Positions 35,844-43,771 of a DNA stretch of 46,105 nucleotides are shown one piece after another. Source of the stretch: Bacteroidota bacterium (GTDB lineage Bacteria; Bacteroidota; Bacteroidia; NS11-12g; UBA955); assembly GCA_013205405.1 (NCBI GenBank), contig JABMMZ010000022.1, positions 1 to 46,105 on the forward strand, given 5' to 3'. Position 1 is the first letter of the stretch. Each line of letters starts with the position of its first letter. The notes beneath the pieces were generated by a model that was given only the letters and a program-made list of their open reading frames with translations, ran no database searches and had not been told where the DNA came from. The position numbers and the translations under genes were made by a program.

Positions 35844-36587
35844 TTACAATAATAATTCGGCTAATAAATAATCAAAAAACAAGATAAGAACAGAGCTGTA
35901 AACTACTGCTTTTGTGCTGCTTTCGCCCACTTCTAAAGCACCACCGCTGGTGTAATATCCTTGATAACTGCTTACAGAGGTTATAATAAAAGCAAAAGTA
36001 AATGCTTTTATCATACTAAATACAAGTGTAAAACCCTTGAAGGTTTCTCTTGCCCCACTTACAAATTCCTCGTGTGTTAAAATACCCGAAAGTTCGCCAG
36101 CCATATAGCCTCCATAAATACTTAAAGTAATAGCCACAATATTTAATAAGGGAATCATTATAATACCAGCTATAATTTTAGGTAAAGCTAAATATCCTGG
36201 TGCATTTATGCCCATTACTTCTAAAGCATCTATTTGCTCACTTATACGCATATTGCCAATTTCTGAAGAAATATGAGCGCCTACTTTGCCCGAAAGTACT
36301 AAACAGGTGATTGTTGGTCCTAGTTCAAGCATGGTACTATCCGATACAATAGTGCCTATTACAGATTTTGAAATTAAGCCACTTACCAATTGATAGGCTG
36401 TTTGCACTGTTGTAACTGCTCCAATAAATAAAGCAGTAATAGCTACAATGGGCAATGAACCAATACCAATACTATTCATTTCATGGAATAAGCGCTGAAA
36501 AAAAACTTTCGTTTTTTCAGGTTTGTATAACATGCTTCTTAAAAATAGGATATACCTTCCAAAATGATAAAAGAAACTTAAATTCAT
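35844..36587 (-). CDS. mlaE: MlaE-like ABC transporter permease
   Basis: 247 residues with about five membrane helices and the MlaE family signatures FFQRLFHEMNSIGIGSLPIV, GLISKSVIGTIVSDS and ELGPTITCLVLSGKVGAHISSE, followed by TSVSSYQGYYTSGGALEVGEST. It forms the membrane channel that works with MlaF in phospholipid trafficking. First gene of the mlaE-mlaF-lipoprotein-S46 operon. A TACTTTTG -7 box (36607-36614, minus strand) lies 19 nt before the ATG. Confidence 0.92.
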   Translation of the reverse strand: MNLSFFYHFGRYILFLRSMLYKPEKTKVFFQRLFHEMNSIGIGSLPIVAITALFIGAVTTVQTAYQLVSGLISKSVIGTIVSDSTMLELGPTITCLVLSGKVGAHISSEIGNMRISEQIDALEVMGINAPGYLALPKIIAGIIMIPLLNIVAITLSIYGGYMAGELSGILTHEEFVSGARETFKGFTLVFSMIKAFTFAFIITSVSSYQGYYTSGGALEVGESSTKAVVYSSVLILFFDYLLAELLL

Positions 36588-36606
36588 TTAATAAGTTGTA
36601 AAAATG

Positions 36607-36614
36607 CAAAAGTA
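36607..36614 (-). promoter_or_regulatory. -7 box of the mlaE operon
   Basis: On the minus strand this reads TACTTTTG, an exact TAnnTTTG, 19 nt before the mlaE ATG at 36587. Only 23 bp separate it from the divergent -7 box of the dehydrogenase gene. Confidence 0.6.
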
Positions 36615-36637
36615 AATAAATAAAACTAAAAATAAGT

Positions 36638-36645
36638 TAAGTTTG
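36638..36645 (+). promoter_or_regulatory. -7 box 4 nt from ATG (leaderless type)
   Basis: TAAGTTTG fits TAnnTTTG and ends 4 nt before the ATG at 36650. Confidence 0.6.
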
Positions 36646-36649
36646 AAGC

Positions 36650-37330
36650 ATGCAAAAAATAGCAGTTGTTACGGGAGGCTCCAAAGGTATTGGTTTGGCT
36701 ATAGTTAAAAAGTTAATAACAGAAAACTTTAAGGTAATAGTAGCTGCAAGAACAATTGGAGAATTAGATACAGAGAATAAAAACATTATTTTTATTGAAA
36801 CCGATTTAACTCAAAGAAAAGATATTGAAAACTTTTGTAATGAAGTTAAAAATAACACCACCCAAATTGATATTTTAGTAAACAATGCGGGTGTTTTTAT
36901 GCCAGGTCAAATTCATTCGGAAACTAAAGATGCTTTTGATATTCAAATGCGGTTAAATGTTGCAGCACCTTATCATTTAACCCGCTCATTGTTAAATTTA
37001 ATGATGCCTTTTAAGTCAGGATATATTTTTAATATTTGCTCTACAGCGAGCATTGTGCCTTATATAAATGGTGGCAGTTATTGTATCAGTAAACATGCAT
37101 TTTTAGGATTTAGTAGAGTTTTGCGTCAAGAGATGATTGCCTATAATATTGGCGTAAGTAGTATTTTACCTGGAGCTACACTAACCAATAGCTGGTTGGG
37201 TACAGAATTGCCAAAAGAGCGCTTTATTCAACCAGAAACTATAGCAAATGCCCTATGGTTTGCATGGCAAAACAGAGAAAATTGCATCATGGAAGAAATA
37301 TTATTACGACCCATGGAAGGCGATATTTAA
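36650..37330 (+). CDS. Short-chain dehydrogenase/reductase
   Basis: 226-residue classical SDR. The NAD(P)-binding loop is TGGSKGIG (8-15), the structural motif NNAG is at 78-81, and the catalytic Tyr144 and Lys148 are in SYCISK, with Ser131 or Ser134 ahead. An Arg and Asp-poor start (VIVAARTIGELD) after beta-2 suggests NADPH rather than NADH, but this is inference. The substrate is unknown. It has its own leaderless-type -7 box and is divergent from mlaE. Confidence 0.88.
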   Translation: MQKIAVVTGGSKGIGLAIVKKLITENFKVIVAARTIGELDTENKNIIFIETDLTQRKDIENFCNEVKNNTTQIDILVNNAGVFMPGQIHSETKDAFDIQMRLNVAAPYHLTRSLLNLMMPFKSGYIFNICSTASIVPYINGGSYCISKHAFLGFSRVLRQEMIAYNIGVSSILPGATLTNSWLGTELPKERFIQPETIANALWFAWQNRENCIMEEILLRPMEGDI

Positions 37331-37428
37331 ATTAATATGATTGATTGTCAGTTGATTAATTAATTTCATGCTTTATATTGCAGCGAAAGTAATATTCATA
37401 TTGTCTAAATGATGTTATCGCTCGGATG

Positions 37429-37473
37429 TAAGTCAAACTAAAAAAAATTTTTTAGTTTTATATATATGACTTA
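37429..37473. promoter_or_regulatory. Dyad around an A-tract hairpin, candidate operator or terminator
   Basis: Inverted repeat TAAGTCA (37429-37435) and TGACTTA (37467-37473) encloses an AT-only 11-bp hairpin (37435-37458, six paired A and T residues plus AAACT/AGTTT). The right half touches the -7 box at 37472-37479. It could be an operator for the following gene, or a weak terminator for the dehydrogenase gene before it. Confidence 0.45.
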
Positions 37474-37479
37474 TTTTTG
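37472..37479 (+). promoter_or_regulatory. -7 box of the T9SS cargo gene
   Basis: TATTTTTG fits TAnnTTTG exactly. The predicted leader is about 40 nt and contains a 14-bp tandem repeat. Confidence 0.6.
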
Positions 37480-37490
37480 ACGATTATTAT

Positions 37491-37518
37491 AAAATACAAT
37501 TAAAAAAATACAATTAAA
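37491..37518. repeat. 14-bp perfect tandem duplication in the leader of the T9SS cargo gene
   Basis: AAAATACAATTAAA occurs twice (37491-37504, 37505-37518) just upstream of the ATG at 37527. The A-rich leader without a Shine-Dalgarno site is typical of Bacteroidota; the second copy also sets the distance to the start codon. Confidence 0.85.
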
Positions 37519-37526
37519 AAAAGTTT

Positions 37527-38867
37527 ATGAAAAAATTATTATCTACTATCATACTGCTATCATCATTAACAGCATTTGCTCAAGTGCAAATGAAAGATAA
37601 CTCTCCAAAATACAAAGCAGATGAATTTGTAAAAGAAATCGCAAAAAAAAGTCAATTAAATTTAAAACGTGCTGCTGTAGAAACCCACACATATTTCCCG
37701 TTTTCAATTGATCTTGCAGATCCAGCTGCAGATGATATCTTAGGTTTTATACAAGAGTCGCAAATTAGTGCAACTTGGAGAACATACGTTAATTTCCTTT
37801 ATCCTGATTCTTCAGCTTTGCTAATATCATCTACTGGTGGAAAAAATTATATCAATACACACTTAGTTGGTAATACTTTTGATCCTAGAGATTCAAACGT
37901 AGATAACAACTCACCAACTGTTCCAAGATTATCTAGATGGACTAAATATACAGTAGATACTTTAGGGGTTAGATTTGGTTATCACAGACATTTAGATTCT
38001 TTTCAAGGAGCTGAAGTAGTAGATACAATGATATTTCAGTTTTTTAGTAATACAAAACTAACTTATGTTAAATATACAGCTTCTGGTTTCGAAAGTTTTG
38101 CTTATCCAAATACAACAGCAATGAACTTAACTACATTGTTGTCAAGTGGTGCTAATAAAACATATAAATTGCCATTAAGAAAAGCAGATAGAGACAGAGA
38201 TTCTACAACAGGTTGGGTTACTCAATTAGCTGAAGTTCCAGTAGATGTAACAATTTCTCCAGTAAATGGCGGTAATAGTGCATTTTCATACACAATGGCT
38301 TTCAAACCAATGGTAAAAGCAAATTTAGGTGATACAGTATTCAATCAACAAAATCTTAATAGCAATTTTAAGAAAAATAACTATGTAAGTTATTCATTAC
38401 AAATAAATGAAAGCCCTTCTAATCTGCAAGTAAAACAGTTTTCTTTTTTCAATAATACTTTTTATTTAAATTCTAACCAAAAGTATAATTATAGCACTAA
38501 TGGATGGACTACTTTTGTACCTGGAAACGCATTCTTCTCGCATCAATATGCTTTTGCTTATTACAAATTAACAACTGCAAACTTAGATATCAAAAATTCT
38601 AATACTGAGGTTTCTTTATTAGAAGCTTATCCAAATCCAGCAAATGCTAATTCAGAAGTTGTTTTATCTTTAAAATCAGTAAAAAATACATCTGCTTTAG
38701 TAACTATTACTGATATTTCAGGAAAAGTTATCAAAACAATGGATACTGAGTTAGTTAATGGAAAAAATAACATTACTGTTTCAACTAGTGCAATGAGCAA
38801 TGGGTTATACATCGTTACTGTTAAAGGTGCAGATTTTACATCTTCATCTAAATTGGTAATAGAATAA
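37527..38867 (+). CDS. Secreted protein with T9SS type A C-terminal sorting domain
   Basis: 446 residues. Signal peptide about 1-18 (ends TAFAQ). The middle (about 20-360) is beta-rich with no recognised enzyme motif. The last 80 residues are a type A T9SS sorting domain: LEAYPNPANANSEVVLSL, then GKVIK, then SNGLYIVTVKG and a final strand SSSKLVIE. It is therefore probably exported through the type IX system and fixed to the surface or released. It has its own promoter and a strong palindromic terminator. Function is unknown. Confidence 0.85.
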   Translation: MKKLLSTIILLSSLTAFAQVQMKDNSPKYKADEFVKEIAKKSQLNLKRAAVETHTYFPFSIDLADPAADDILGFIQESQISATWRTYVNFLYPDSSALLISSTGGKNYINTHLVGNTFDPRDSNVDNNSPTVPRLSRWTKYTVDTLGVRFGYHRHLDSFQGAEVVDTMIFQFFSNTKLTYVKYTASGFESFAYPNTTAMNLTTLLSSGANKTYKLPLRKADRDRDSTTGWVTQLAEVPVDVTISPVNGGNSAFSYTMAFKPMVKANLGDTVFNQQNLNSNFKKNNYVSYSLQINESPSNLQVKQFSFFNNTFYLNSNQKYNYSTNGWTTFVPGNAFFSHQYAFAYYKLTTANLDIKNSNTEVSLLEAYPNPANANSEVVLSLKSVKNTSALVTITDISGKVIKTMDTELVNGKNNITVSTSAMSNGLYIVTVKGADFTSSSKLVIE

Positions 38868-38886
38868 TTATTTATTAAAATTAATT

Positions 38887-38923
38887 AAATCCTTCGCAAA
38901 TATATTTGCGAAGGATTTTTTTT
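38887..38923 (+). terminator. Strong palindromic terminator of the T9SS cargo gene
   Basis: A perfect 32-bp palindrome (38887-38918, arms of AAATCCTTCGCAAATA type) followed by T residues to 38923. Because it is symmetrical it could stop transcription in both directions. Confidence 0.9.
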
Positions 38924-38950
38924 ATCCGTATTTTTGCAATTCAATTTATT

Positions 38951-39023
38951 GGACTCGTGGCTTAATGGATATAGCACTTGACTACGGATCAAGAGGTTGG
39001 GGGTTCGACTCCCTCCGAGTTCA
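38951..39023 (+). tRNA. tRNA-Arg (anticodon ACG)
   Basis: A full cloverleaf. The acceptor stem GGACTCG pairs with CGAGTTC, and A follows as discriminator. The anticodon stem CTTGA/TCAAG encloses the loop CTACGGA with ACG at 34-36, which reads CGU and, with inosine, CGC and CGA. The T arm has the TTCGACT loop. The 3' CCA is not encoded. The gene stands alone between two terminators and reads CGN codons for arginine in an AT-rich genome that mostly uses AGA. Confidence 0.95.
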
Positions 39024-39029
39024 CTAATT

Positions 39030-39066
39030 AAAAATGACTTTGCATAATTGTAAGGTCATTTTTATT
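39030..39066 (+). terminator. Terminator-like hairpin after tRNA-Arg
   Basis: A 15-bp stem with two G-T wobbles (39030-39044 with 39049-39063), 4-nt loop and a T-rich tail. It begins 7 nt after the tRNA. The rest of the region to 39260 shows no gene; it holds an 8-bp inverted repeat (AGTCCAAT at 39091, ATTGGACT at 39169). Confidence 0.75.
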
Positions 39067-39260
39067 TTGTGCCAATACTTACTACAAAACAGTCCAATAC
39101 ACTTTGAAATGTTGAAATGGAAAATGCTTATAGATTTGTTGTTTAGTCTAATTATAGTTTAGTGAAAGATTGGACTAATAAAGAATCCGTATAGATATTA
39201 TTAAAAATTATCCTGCTTTAATTTCAAAATATTTGGTTTAATTTAACTTAATTTGCACCT

Positions 39261-41033
39261 ATGAGAAACATTTTTTTCATTCTATTTATTTTTTTAAATA
39301 TAACAATGGAAGCCACAACAATTAATTATAAAATTTCGGTGCTAAATCCCAATACACATTATGCCAATGTAGAACTTGAGATATCTGATTTTGCAAGTAA
39401 AACATTAGAATTTAAAATGCCAGTGTGGACTCCCGGAAGTTATATGGTGCGTGAGTTTGAAAAAAATGTTGACAGAGTAACCGCATCAAATGAAAAGGGG
39501 GCTATTGAGATTTCAAAAACAGATAAAAGTACTTGGAAAATATCAGACACTAAAGGAAGTAAAAAAATAGTAATTAGCTATCCTATTTATTGTTTCGAAG
39601 CCAGTGTTAGAACATCTTATATAGATTCTGAACATGCATTTTTCTTGCTTACAAGTTGCCTTATGTATTCAGAGGGTATGACAGCTAATGGAGGCTCTAT
39701 TACTCTTGATTATCCTAAAACATGGCAAAAAATTTCAACTACATTAAGTTTATCAAAACCTAATGTTTATAATTATGCAAATTATGATGAACTTGTAGAT
39801 TCGCCAATAGAAATAGGCAATCATACAGAAATTAGTTTTACTGTGCAAGGTGTTCCACATAAAGCCGCTTTGGTTGGATTAAACAATTGCCCAATTGAAA
39901 AATTTACTACAGATATTACAAAAATATGTGAAACTATGAGTGCCATAGTTGGAAAGCATCCTTGTAAGGAATATTTATTTGTTATACACCATTTAGAAGA
40001 AGGTGGTGGCGGTTTGGAGCATGCCAATAGCTGTGTTGTGCAAATACCTCGTTTTAATTATACAAAGCCTGATAAATATATTTCCTTTTTAGGATTGTTG
40101 GCTCACGAATATTTTCATTTATGGAATGTTAAACGTATTCGTCCTATTGCCTTAAATCCTTTTGATTATAGCAAAGAGAATTATACCAATTTGCTTTGGG
40201 TGGCCGAAGGAATAACAAGTTATTATGATGAATTGGCATTATACCGTGCTGGTTTTTGGACCAAAACCCAATATTTAGATGTATTAGCAGGTGGTTTTAA
40301 CTCTACTCAAAATAGAATAGGCGCAAAAGTACAATGCCTTCACGAAGCCTCTTTTGATGCATGGATTAAGGAATATCGCCCAACAGAAAATAGTATAAAT
40401 AGTAATATTTCTTATTATACAAAAGGTGCCATTATAGCTGCTATATTAGATATGGAGATAGTAAGTGCTACCAATGGCAGCAAGCATTTAGATGATTTAA
40501 TGCAATATTTGTATAATGAGTTTTATATCAAACAAAACAGAGGTTTTACAGATAAAGAATTTTATGAGTCTATAAATGTAGTGGCTGGCAAGCCAATAGA
40601 TATGAATGAGTGGGTGTTAAATACCAATAACGAATCTACTTTTAATAAATGGAATGCAGTACTTGATAAAATAGGATTGAGTTTGGAAAATAAACCCAAT
40701 ACTTCTGTTACCTATACTGGTATAAATTTAGAATTAAAGGGCGAAAAACAATTGGTAAAATCTGTAGACGCCAATTCTCCGGCCATTCAAGCGGGACTGC
40801 AAGCGGGAGATGAGCTCATAAGTATCAATAATTTACGAGTTAAATTAAATTTTGAAGAATTGATTAAAACACAATTTCAATTGTATGATTCTAAAAGTAC
40901 TTTTGAAATTATTTACAGCCGGGCAGGAATAGTTTATAAAACAATTATTAGTGCTACACTTTCACCAAAAGTAAATTATAGTATTAAGGAGTTGAAACCT
41001 AATGAACTGCTAGAAAAATTTTTAAGAAAATAA
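39261..41033 (+). CDS. M61 family glycyl aminopeptidase with PDZ domain
   Basis: 590 residues. A short hydrophobic signal sequence (about 1-17) suggests export. The zinc site is HEYFH (282-286) with the third ligand Glu316 in WVAEGITSYYD. These enzymes remove N-terminal glycine and alanine. The N-terminal beta domain covers about 20-180, and a PDZ domain (about 490-570, with VKSVDANSPAIQAGLQAGDE) may recognise C-termini. The start codon follows TTAATTTG, one mismatch from the -7 consensus, by 5 nt. A stretch of about 70 bp separates it from dnaX. Confidence 0.9.
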   Translation: MRNIFFILFIFLNITMEATTINYKISVLNPNTHYANVELEISDFASKTLEFKMPVWTPGSYMVREFEKNVDRVTASNEKGAIEISKTDKSTWKISDTKGSKKIVISYPIYCFEASVRTSYIDSEHAFFLLTSCLMYSEGMTANGGSITLDYPKTWQKISTTLSLSKPNVYNYANYDELVDSPIEIGNHTEISFTVQGVPHKAALVGLNNCPIEKFTTDITKICETMSAIVGKHPCKEYLFVIHHLEEGGGGLEHANSCVVQIPRFNYTKPDKYISFLGLLAHEYFHLWNVKRIRPIALNPFDYSKENYTNLLWVAEGITSYYDELALYRAGFWTKTQYLDVLAGGFNSTQNRIGAKVQCLHEASFDAWIKEYRPTENSINSNISYYTKGAIIAAILDMEIVSATNGSKHLDDLMQYLYNEFYIKQNRGFTDKEFYESINVVAGKPIDMNEWVLNTNNESTFNKWNAVLDKIGLSLENKPNTSVTYTGINLELKGEKQLVKSVDANSPAIQAGLQAGDELISINNLRVKLNFEELIKTQFQLYDSKSTFEIIYSRAGIVYKTIISATLSPKVNYSIKELKPNELLEKFLRK

Positions 41034-41071
41034 AATTCTTTATTCAAAGCATTTTAATTCTCTTTTTTTCA

Positions 41072-41079
41072 TACTTTTG
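41072..41079 (+). promoter_or_regulatory. -7 box of dnaX
   Basis: TACTTTTG fits TAnnTTTG exactly and lies 23 nt before the TTG start of dnaX. Confidence 0.6.
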
Positions 41080-41102
41080 CAATCCTATTTATTTATTAAA
41101 GT

Positions 41103-42212
41103 TTGGAAAATTTTATAGTATCTGCCCGTAAGTACCGCCCCTCAATATTTAACGATGTTGTAGGACAAGCACATATTACAGGTACTCTTTTAAATGAAAT
41201 AAATAGCGGGCATTTAGCACAAGCATTTTTATTTACAGGCCCTAGAGGTGTGGGTAAAACCACCTGTGCGCGTATTTTGGCTAAAGTTATCAATCAAAAG
41301 GAAGGCGATAACCCAGATATGGATTATGCTTTTAATATTTTTGAATTAGATGCGGCAAGTAATAATTCTGTAGAGGATATTAGAGCTTTAAATGAACAAG
41401 TAAGAATTCCACCACAGGTTGGTAGTTATAAAGTTTACATAATAGATGAGGTTCATATGCTTTCTACACAAGCTTTTAATGCTTTTTTAAAAACATTAGA
41501 AGAGCCACCAAAGTATGCCATTTTTATTTTAGCAACTACCGAGAAACATAAAATATTACCAACTATATTATCACGTTGTCAAATCTTTAATTTTAAACGA
41601 ATACAAATTAAAGATATGGTTAATCACCTTAAAACTATTGCTGAAAAAGAGAATATTGAGGTTGACAATGAATCATTACACCTAATTGCCGAAAAAGCAG
41701 ATGGTGGATTAAGAGATTGTTTGTCACTATTTGATCAAATGGCAAGTTTTTGTAGCGGTAAAATTACATATGAAAAAGCAGTTGAAAATCTTAATATTTT
41801 AGATAGAGATTATTATTTTAAAATAACAGATTCATTGCTGAATCAGAATATTGCAGAGGTGCTTAATCATTTTGATGAAATTACAAACAAAGGATTTGAA
41901 GGTCAATTATTTTTGAATGGCTTAAGCGAGCATTTTAGAAATTTAATGGTTTGCAAAAACTCTGAAACCGTGCATTTATTAGATGTTGGAGAAAATCATA
42001 AGGTGAAATATGACGAGCAAAGTAAATTGGTAGATTTATCATTTCTTTTAAATGGATTGAATATTAATAATCAATTTGATATTGAATATAAAAATAGCAG
42101 AAACCAACGCTTGCATATTGAATTGGCACTAATGAAATTATGCCACATACGCAGCATGCTAAATAATGCTACAACCTTAGAGGAATTAAAAAAAAAAGTG
42201 ATGAATATATAG
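41103..42212 (+). CDS. dnaX: DNA polymerase III gamma subunit (short frame of dnaX)
   Basis: 369 residues in the zero frame, starting at TTG (41103; protein MENFIVSARKYRPS is the family start). It forms the clamp-loader core. Walker A is GPRGVGKT (46-53), Walker B VYIIDEVHML (111-120), sensor 1 LATTE (143-147) and the SRC arginine finger at 157-159. The four-cysteine zinc module normally between Walker A and the helix of ELDAASNN is missing; only 13 residues join N64 to N78. The frame ends at TAG 42210-42212, just after the collar domain, 12 nt past a ten-A run. It equals a gamma-type product; see the tau entry. Confidence 0.9.
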   Translation: MENFIVSARKYRPSIFNDVVGQAHITGTLLNEINSGHLAQAFLFTGPRGVGKTTCARILAKVINQKEGDNPDMDYAFNIFELDAASNNSVEDIRALNEQVRIPPQVGSYKVYIIDEVHMLSTQAFNAFLKTLEEPPKYAIFILATTEKHKILPTILSRCQIFNFKRIQIKDMVNHLKTIAEKENIEVDNESLHLIAEKADGGLRDCLSLFDQMASFCSGKITYEKAVENLNILDRDYYFKITDSLLNQNIAEVLNHFDEITNKGFEGQLFLNGLSEHFRNLMVCKNSETVHLLDVGENHKVKYDEQSKLVDLSFLLNGLNINNQFDIEYKNSRNQRLHIELALMKLCHIRSMLNNATTLEELKKKVMNI

Positions 42213-42817
42213 CAGCTAAACTGCTTGCTAAAAATACTAAATCAATTCCAGTAGTTTCTAAGCATTTATTAAAAGAAGAGACGTTAGCTGATTCAAACTT
42301 TTCATTACCTAAATTACCCAAAAAAGAGACCTTACCTCCCATATTACCTGCAATTCAATTGGCTATTGCAGAGATTATAGAACACTCGGATGAAATGGCC
42401 TTAGAAGAGGAATTAGTTGCAATGGAAGTGGCCGATGAAGATTATAAAGTAGACGCAAAAATATTTCCTACACTTACCTTAGAAAATGCTAAAATTGCAC
42501 TAACAGAATTTTCAGATAAACAAACTCCTGCTTTAAAAACACTGCTTAAAATGGTAGATTTTGAAATAGAAGGGAATAACCTAGTAGTAAAGCTCTCTTT
42601 GCAGCAAATGGAAATGACAGATAAAATAAAAGTAGAATGGCAATCTTTTTTACGTCAATATTTTAATTTAAAAAATTTATTCCTTTTAATAAAAGAAAGT
42701 GAAGATGAAATAACCACCCGCAAAGCATACACAGCAAGAGAACAATTGGATGAAATGTTAATAGAGAATCCTGAATTAATGAGTTTTATTCAGAAATTTA
42801 ATTTGAAGTTAAAATAA
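41103..42817 (+). CDS. dnaX: DNA polymerase III tau subunit (dnaX read through a -1 frameshift)
   Basis: The zero frame to codon 365 (42195-42197) joined to the -1 frame from 42197 is open without interruption to TAA at 42815-42817, giving 571 residues. The extra 206 residues contain a Pro/Lys/Leu linker (about 375-425), an acidic segment, and a C-terminal domain ending ELMSFIQKFNLKLK, as expected for tau domains IV-V, which bind the helicase and polymerase. The slip site is TTA followed by ten A residues (42188-42197). Either ribosomal -1 slippage or polymerase slippage adding one A would give this product. A sequence error in the A run is the alternative. Confidence 0.8.
42188..42225 (+). 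promoter_or_regulatory. dnaX slippery A10 run and downstream hairpin
   Basis: Ten A residues at 42188-42197 (zero frame TTA AAA AAA AAA GTG). A 5-bp hairpin AGCAG/CTGCT (42211-42215 with 42221-42225, loop CTAAA) starts 13 nt after the run and overlaps the gamma stop region. Comparable slippery A runs make gamma and tau in E. coli (A AAA AAG plus hairpin) and Thermus (nine A, transcriptional slippage). Confidence 0.7.
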
Positions 42818-42948
42818 TACCGATACGGTTTCTGTATTAGCCAATTTATCGCTGCGCTCAAATTAGACTACACAACTACTCTGACGGCATTTACCACTAC
42901 AACATTTCAAAACAGTTTTTTTGACTATTTTAAAATGAGTATTGGTAT
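42817..42948. repeat. Possible MITE-like element after dnaX
   Basis: Imperfect terminal inverted repeats ATACCGATAC (42817-42826) and GTATTGGTAT (42939-42948), one mismatch, flank about 110 bp that is richer in GC than its surroundings and holds no ORF. It begins at the last base of the dnaX stop codon. No second copy is seen in the window, so its mobility is unproven. Confidence 0.4.
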
Positions 42949-43030
42949 AAGTTAAAACCACCTTTTTAGTTGTCAAAATATAGAAGAAATTTTTATTTAA
43001 GAAAATAGCCTTTTATTTGTACTATAATTA

Positions 43031-43771
43031 ATGTCCATTTCTACTATTATTATAGCCAAAAACGAAGCAGAAAATTTAAAAATTTCGTTGCCAAAGCTAC
43101 ATTGGTGCAAGGATATTGTCCTAGTAGATGATAACAGCACAGATGAAACTATAAAAATAGCAGAACAGTTTGGTTGCAGAGTCTTTACGAGAATATTTGA
43201 TGGATTTGGTACACAAAAACAATTTGCAGTAAGCCAGGCGTTAAATAATTGGGTTTTGAATATAGATGCTGACGAAGTGCTAACGGATGAATTGATTGAA
43301 GAAATACAAATATTAAAATTAAACAATGAAATATCGGGCTACGAATTACCTATTCGTCATGTATTTTTAGACAAAATATTTAAGTATGGCAAGGAAAGTA
43401 GATATTACCATTTGCGTTTATTTAACAAATTAGAAGGTAATTTTGATTCGGCAAGTGTACACGAAAAAGTTATTTTAAAAGGCAATGTCTTAAAATTACA
43501 AAATGTTATTTTACACAATAGTTACAAAAATTTAGATCATTATTTCGAAAAATTTAATCGTTATACCAGCATTGGTGCCGAAAAGTTAAAAGAAAAGGGA
43601 AAATCAAGAAATCTTTTGATGAGTATAGTTAGTTTTCCTATTTATTTTTTTAAGCATTACATACTTTATAGAAATTTTTTGAATGGTAAGGCAGGCTTTA
43701 TTTGGAGTTATTTAAATGCTTGGTATCATGTAGTAAAGTATTTGAAATTAAATGAATTAAATAATAAGTAA
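43031..43771 (+). CDS. Glycosyltransferase family 2 (WaaE-like)
   Basis: 246 residues. GT-A fold enzyme starting STIIIAKNEAENL, with the donor DD motif LVDDNSTDET and a second acidic motif NIDADEVLTDE that binds the metal and nucleotide. RHVFLDKIFKYG and ASVHEKVILKG are typical of the WaaE/KdtX group, which adds sugars to the lipopolysaccharide core. No signal peptide; a membrane-associated helix is near residues 205-225. The stop and the next start share one base (TAATG at 43769-43773), so it is translated with the deacetylase. Confidence 0.87.
   Translation: MSISTIIIAKNEAENLKISLPKLHWCKDIVLVDDNSTDETIKIAEQFGCRVFTRIFDGFGTQKQFAVSQALNNWVLNIDADEVLTDELIEEIQILKLNNEISGYELPIRHVFLDKIFKYGKESRYYHLRLFNKLEGNFDSASVHEKVILKGNVLKLQNVILHNSYKNLDHYFEKFNRYTSIGAEKLKEKGKSRNLLMSIVSFPIYFFKHYILYRNFLNGKAGFIWSYLNAWYHVVKYLKLNELNNK

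Noticed and set aside
38951-39023. An integration site at the tRNA 3' end
   Set aside because: No second copy of the tRNA 3' end and no integrase are present in the window.
39030-39063. A small RNA gene after the tRNA
   Set aside because: The only structure is a terminator-like hairpin with a T-rich tail, best read as the tRNA terminator.
42359-42817. A separate 152-codon gene after dnaX starting at TTG
   Set aside because: The same frame is open upstream to 42197 and joins the dnaX A run, so it is the tau tail and not an independent gene.
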